A stretch of 64,000 nucleotides of DNA. Origin: Imperialibacter sp964351395. GTDB lineage: Bacteria; Bacteroidota; Bacteroidia; Cytophagales; Cyclobacteriaceae. Numbering within the stretch: the stretch's first letter is position 1; the number at the start of each line of letters is the position of its first letter. Shown in pieces: positions 61,181-64,000 of the stretch. Location of the stretch: the NCBI GenBank assembly GCA_964351395.1, contig CAYGOF010000003.1, forward strand, positions 1 through 64,000. Reading direction: 5' to 3'. A program made the translations under genes and the position numbers. The notes beneath the pieces were generated by a model. The model was not told the origin of the DNA. It did not search any database and saw only the letters and a list, made by a program, of their open reading frames with translations.

Positions 61181-62091
61181 TGAGCGACAAACAACTACCT
61201 AAGAGAAGAAATGCACTTGGAAGAGGACTTGGTGCGCTACTCGATGACTCTACTAACACAGCAGAGAAATTAAGCGGCTCCTCTTCAAGGCCCAGTATTC
61301 CCATTGGTGAAATACCAATAGCGGAAATAGAAGTGAATCCTTTTCAGCCAAGAACAGAATTCAAAAAGGAAGCCCTGGAAGAGCTGTCCGAATCGATCAA
61401 GGTACAAGGCATTATACAGCCGATTACCGTCAGACAACTGAGCAAAAATCAATATCAGCTGATCTCTGGAGAGCGCCGACTGCAAGCATCAAAACTGGCA
61501 GGGCTTGAAACAATTCCAGCTTACATCAGAACAGCCGACGACCAGCAGATGCTGGAAATGGCACTGATTGAAAATATTCAAAGGGAAAACCTTAACAGTA
61601 TTGAAATTGCCCTCTCGTATCAGCGGCTTATTTCTGAATGCAATTTAAAGCAAGAAGAATTGGGCGATAGGGTAGGTAAGAACCGTACCACAGTCACCAA
61701 CTACCTTCGCTTACTTAAGCTACCACCAGATATCCAAATTGCCTTGCGCGACGGAAGGTTGTCAATGGGGCATGCGCGGGCCATCATAGGCATCGACAAT
61801 CCAGCCACTCAGCTGAGTATTTTCCATAAAATTATCAGTGATGATCTTTCTGTACGGAAGGTAGAATCGTTGGTGAGAGAATACACCCAAAACCCGGTTG
61901 AGTCAACCAATCTCAATAAATCGGCAAATCCTTCGTTATCACCCGAAGTAAAAAACCTCCAAAATAAACTATCTTCGCACTTTGGTGCCCGGATTTCGCT
62001 AAAAGCAGACGAAAAAAACAAAGGAGAAATTCGTATCCCCTTCGTTTCTACCGAGGACCTTAACAGAATTTTGGAAATACTGAATATCTAA
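61180..62091 (+). CDS. parB: Chromosome-partitioning protein ParB
   Basis: This 303-residue protein begins KRRNALGRGLGALLDD, has the ParB/Srx CTPase core (IEVNPFQPRTEFKKEALEEL, then LISGERRLQASKLAGLETIP with the GERR motif near 103-106), the ENIQRENLNSIEIA segment, an HTH (KQEELGDRVGKNRTTVTNYL) and a C-terminal dimerisation domain. It binds parS and CTP and works with ParA. The TAATG overlap with parA and the one-base overlap with the next gene indicate tight co-translation. Confidence 0.96.
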   Translation: MSDKQLPKRRNALGRGLGALLDDSTNTAEKLSGSSSRPSIPIGEIPIAEIEVNPFQPRTEFKKEALEELSESIKVQGIIQPITVRQLSKNQYQLISGERRLQASKLAGLETIPAYIRTADDQQMLEMALIENIQRENLNSIEIALSYQRLISECNLKQEELGDRVGKNRTTVTNYLRLLKLPPDIQIALRDGRLSMGHARAIIGIDNPATQLSIFHKIISDDLSVRKVESLVREYTQNPVESTNLNKSANPSLSPEVKNLQNKLSSHFGARISLKADEKNKGEIRIPFVSTEDLNRILEILNI

Positions 62092-62747
62092 TGTTCCGTA
62101 AGGAAGCGCTGAAATTAACAGTTCCAAAAACTGCCCGAAGAGGTATTTCTTTGGTGGCAGTTTTTCTGGTTATATCTCACTTCAGCGTGGCCCAGGAAAT
62201 AAGAGGTGACTCAGTCAGTGTTGAGGCAGGCGAGTCACTCATCATCAAGGGTGATAGCGTATCCAATCTCCCAAAGGGTATCATGCTTGAGCAAGAATTG
62301 AGTACACTCGACCCCCAAAAAGCAGCCATGCTGTCTGCCATCCTTCCCGGCTTAGGGCAAATCTATGTAGGTCAGGTATGGAAAGTACCTGCGTACTATG
62401 GCACATTTATCGTATTGGGCCATATTATGTATCGAAACAACCGACTTTATAATATTTTTCGGCAGTCTCTTTTTGCAGAAATCGACGAAGACCCAAGCAC
62501 CATTAACCCGTTTCCCAGATTCGCTGAAACCGCATTGCGCCGAAATACAGATTCTTTCCGGCGCAATAGGGACTACATGGTTATTATTTCGGGCATCGTT
62601 TACATGCTCAATATCGTAGACGCTCATATAGCAGCTCACCTCGATGAATTCGACATCAATGATGAGCTTGTCATTAACTATACACCCACCCTAGGGAATA
62701 TCAACGGCTATACTTATGCTGGCCTGGGGATCAAAATAAGTTTTTAA
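62091..62747 (+). CDS. DUF5683 membrane protein
   Basis: This 218-residue protein has an N-terminal hydrophobic segment that may be a signal or anchor (ISLVAVFLVISHFSVAQ), then KAAMLSAILPGLGQIYVGQV near 82-101 and KVPAYYGTFIVLGHIMY, the DUF5683 pattern, with a second hydrophobic stretch near 165. Function is unknown. The gene starts on the last base of the parB stop and is two bases from dapB, so it belongs to the parAB-dapB-lepB operon. Its conserved place there hints at an envelope role linked to cell growth; that is inference. Confidence 0.85.
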   Translation: MFRKEALKLTVPKTARRGISLVAVFLVISHFSVAQEIRGDSVSVEAGESLIIKGDSVSNLPKGIMLEQELSTLDPQKAAMLSAILPGLGQIYVGQVWKVPAYYGTFIVLGHIMYRNNRLYNIFRQSLFAEIDEDPSTINPFPRFAETALRRNTDSFRRNRDYMVIISGIVYMLNIVDAHIAAHLDEFDINDELVINYTPTLGNINGYTYAGLGIKISF

Positions 62748-62749
62748 GC

Positions 62750-63475
62750 ATGAAGATATTTTTAGTAGGGTATGGGAAAATGGGTAAAACCATCGAGCGA
62801 ATAGCACTGGAGCGTGGCCATGAAATAGCCGGCTCACTGGAAAATCCTGCAGAAAATGTTGGTGAACTAGTAAAAAAAAGTGGGGCCGATATGGCCATTG
62901 AATTTACACAACCAGCAGGAGCAGCAAAGAACATTACCTCTCTGATGGAAGTAAACATACCCACCGTTTGTGGAACCACTGGGTGGCTACACGACTGGGC
63001 CAAAGTGGTAGCCAGCTGCCAAAGCAATGACTGCGCCTTTTTCTATGCATCGAACTATAGCCTGGGAGTCAATCTTTTTTTTCGTTTGAACAAAAGACTG
63101 GCCACCATGATGAAACCTTATCCGGACTACAAGATTTCTCTGAAGGAAATCCACCATACCGAAAAAAAGGATGCGCCAAGCGGCACAGCCGTGACCCTGG
63201 CTGAAGGCATTCAGAAAGTGTGTCCGGAGTTTACCAAAATCATCAATGACAAATGCGACAAAAAAGGGGTTTTGGGCATTGAATCTTTTAGAGAAACCAA
63301 TGTTCCTGGCACTCACAGCGTACACTATACCTCTCCCATCGACGAGATAGAAATCAAGCATACGGCATTCAGTAGAGAAGGATTCGCACTTGGGGCAGTG
63401 ATCGCTGCAGAGTGGCTTTTAGATAAAAAAGGCGTGATGGGGATGGATGATTTGATGGGCCCCGAGGAAGCTTAA
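62750..63475 (+). CDS. dapB: 4-hydroxy-tetrahydrodipicolinate reductase
   Basis: This 241-residue enzyme has an N-terminal NAD(P)-binding motif (FLVGYGKMGKTIERIALERG at 3-22), GTTGW near 80, and the catalytic region EIHHTEKKDAPSGTAVTLAE near 127-146 with the conserved His and Lys. It catalyses the second step of the diaminopimelate/lysine branch that feeds peptidoglycan. Shorter than E. coli DapB (273), as usual in Bacteroidota. It lies two bases after the DUF5683 gene and 49 bases before lepB. Confidence 0.95.
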   Translation: MKIFLVGYGKMGKTIERIALERGHEIAGSLENPAENVGELVKKSGADMAIEFTQPAGAAKNITSLMEVNIPTVCGTTGWLHDWAKVVASCQSNDCAFFYASNYSLGVNLFFRLNKRLATMMKPYPDYKISLKEIHHTEKKDAPSGTAVTLAEGIQKVCPEFTKIINDKCDKKGVLGIESFRETNVPGTHSVHYTSPIDEIEIKHTAFSREGFALGAVIAAEWLLDKKGVMGMDDLMGPEEA

Positions 63476-63524
63476 AAATTTTAGTTAATATTGCGGGCAA
63501 TTGCCCTCAAAAATAAGAGAGAAG

Positions 63525-64000
63525 ATGAAGTTGAAGCTTTTTGGAAAAAAGGAAGAAAAGGAGACCGTAAAGAAATCTCCGCTTAGGGAGTGGCTCGACG
63601 CTATTGCGTTTGCTGTAGTGGCCGCCACGCTTATCAGATGGATATTCATGGAAGCGTTCACCATTCCTACTCCCTCTATGGAGAAGTCGCTTTTGGTGGG
63701 TGATTTTCTATTTGTTAGCAAAGTTTCATACGGAGCTCGCACACCTGCTACTCCGCTTCAGATACCACTCACCCATGCGAAAATCTGGGGCACTGACATT
63801 CCCTCCTATCTCGATTGGATCCAATTGCCGCAATATCGTTTACCAGCATTTAGCGAGGTGGAGAGAAATGACGTAGTGGTATTCAATTATCCACCCGAAT
63901 TTGAACATCCGGTAGACTTAAAAACGCATTACATCAAGCGCTGTATTGGTATTCACGGCGACGTGATTGAAGTAAAAGATGGTCAGGTTTACGTCAATGG
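63525..64000 (+). CDS. lepB: Signal peptidase I, 5' part
   Basis: The frame starts at the ATG at 63525 and is open to the window end, giving about 158 residues of an incomplete gene. It shows an N-terminal membrane helix (WLDAIAFAVVAATLIRWIF), the catalytic Ser motif FTIPTPSMEKSLLVGD (Ser at 51) and, later, DVVVFNYPPEF and HYIKRCIGIHGD with the catalytic-base Lys. Signal peptidase I cleaves Sec and Tat signal peptides on the periplasmic side. The spacing between Ser and Lys is long, as in Bacteroidota, which carry an insertion there. Last visible gene of the parAB operon. Confidence 0.93.
   Translation, partial: MKLKLFGKKEEKETVKKSPLREWLDAIAFAVVAATLIRWIFMEAFTIPTPSMEKSLLVGDFLFVSKVSYGARTPATPLQIPLTHAKIWGTDIPSYLDWIQLPQYRLPAFSEVERNDVVVFNYPPEFEHPVDLKTHYIKRCIGIHGDVIEVKDGQVYVN

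Noticed and set aside
60300..62091. A parS site or replication origin next to parAB
   Set aside because: No TGTTTCACGTGAAACA-like palindrome or DnaA box cluster was noticed here, and dnaA is not in the window.
1..64000. CRISPR arrays, tRNA and rRNA genes
   Set aside because: No evenly spaced short direct repeats, no cloverleaf-like sequence and no rRNA motif were noticed in the intergenic regions. This was by eye only.

Overview
The window reads as chromosomal DNA of a marine- or soil-type Bacteroidota, most likely of the order Cytophagales. This is an inference. It rests on the promoter style (TTG-N20-TAnnTTTG), many SPII lipoproteins with Bacteroidota-like signals, M56/TonB_C antirepressors, DUF5683, and the parA-parB-DUF5683-dapB-lepB gene order. 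No tRNA, rRNA or CRISPR was seen.

Bases 1 to about 7,180 are the most unusual part. They form an integron gene-cassette array: seven attC-like sites separate six complete cassettes plus the end of an earlier one. The first bases of each cassette (GTT...) are the reverse complement of the bases just before its own attC (...AAC). This matches over 10 bp in four cassettes and over 7 bp in two. Five of the six complete cassettes carry toxin-antitoxin modules: HTH/PIN, a decayed HigB with an intact HigA, DUF433/DUF5615, a reversed HigB/HigA pair, and a small antitoxin/PIN pair. The sixth carries a DUF3137-like membrane protein. No integrase lies inside the window; attC orientation predicts it to the left. 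Three of the cassettes share an identical promoter layout that puts the start codon at the predicted transcription start, so the mRNAs should be leaderless.

From 7.4 to 13.2 kb, on the minus strand, lie an AspT-type transporter, a RidA-like lipoprotein, an amidohydrolase lipoprotein and a Tat-exported M19 dipeptidase homologue that lacks several expected metal ligands. A broken sulfotransferase follows. From 13.9 to 23.6 kb lie an epimerase, rlmF, a GH3 glycosidase lipoprotein, a Cys/Met-type PLP enzyme, a beta-lactamase-family hydrolase and a sulfatase. From 23.6 to 26.6 kb a minus-strand operon (GntP permease, RidA, D-serine dehydratase/D-threonine aldolase-type enzyme) looks like a D-serine uptake and breakdown unit. 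From 26.9 to 36.9 kb lie a PhyH dioxygenase, a nucleoside MFS permease, a block of palindromic GGTCTGTC repeats, a Gfo/Idh/MocA oxidoreductase, a ThuA protein, a vanadium haloperoxidase homologue, a TMEM175-type channel and two proteins of unknown function.

From 37.1 to 45.4 kb there are two separate BlaI/M56 sensor-repressor pairs with their operators, a D-aminoacylase-type amidohydrolase, and a leaderless tetR followed by fabF. A Nudix hydrolase is next. From 46 to 51.6 kb is a nucleoside/ribose operon: LacI regulator, exported nucleoside hydrolase, ribokinase, sugar permease and an exported ADP-ribosylglycohydrolase. From 51.6 to 56.5 kb lie an MFS permease, a sulfotransferase, a class IV aminotransferase, an ArgD-like aminotransferase and YceI. 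The right end is core housekeeping DNA: pyrG, yidC, parA, parB, DUF5683, dapB and the start of lepB.
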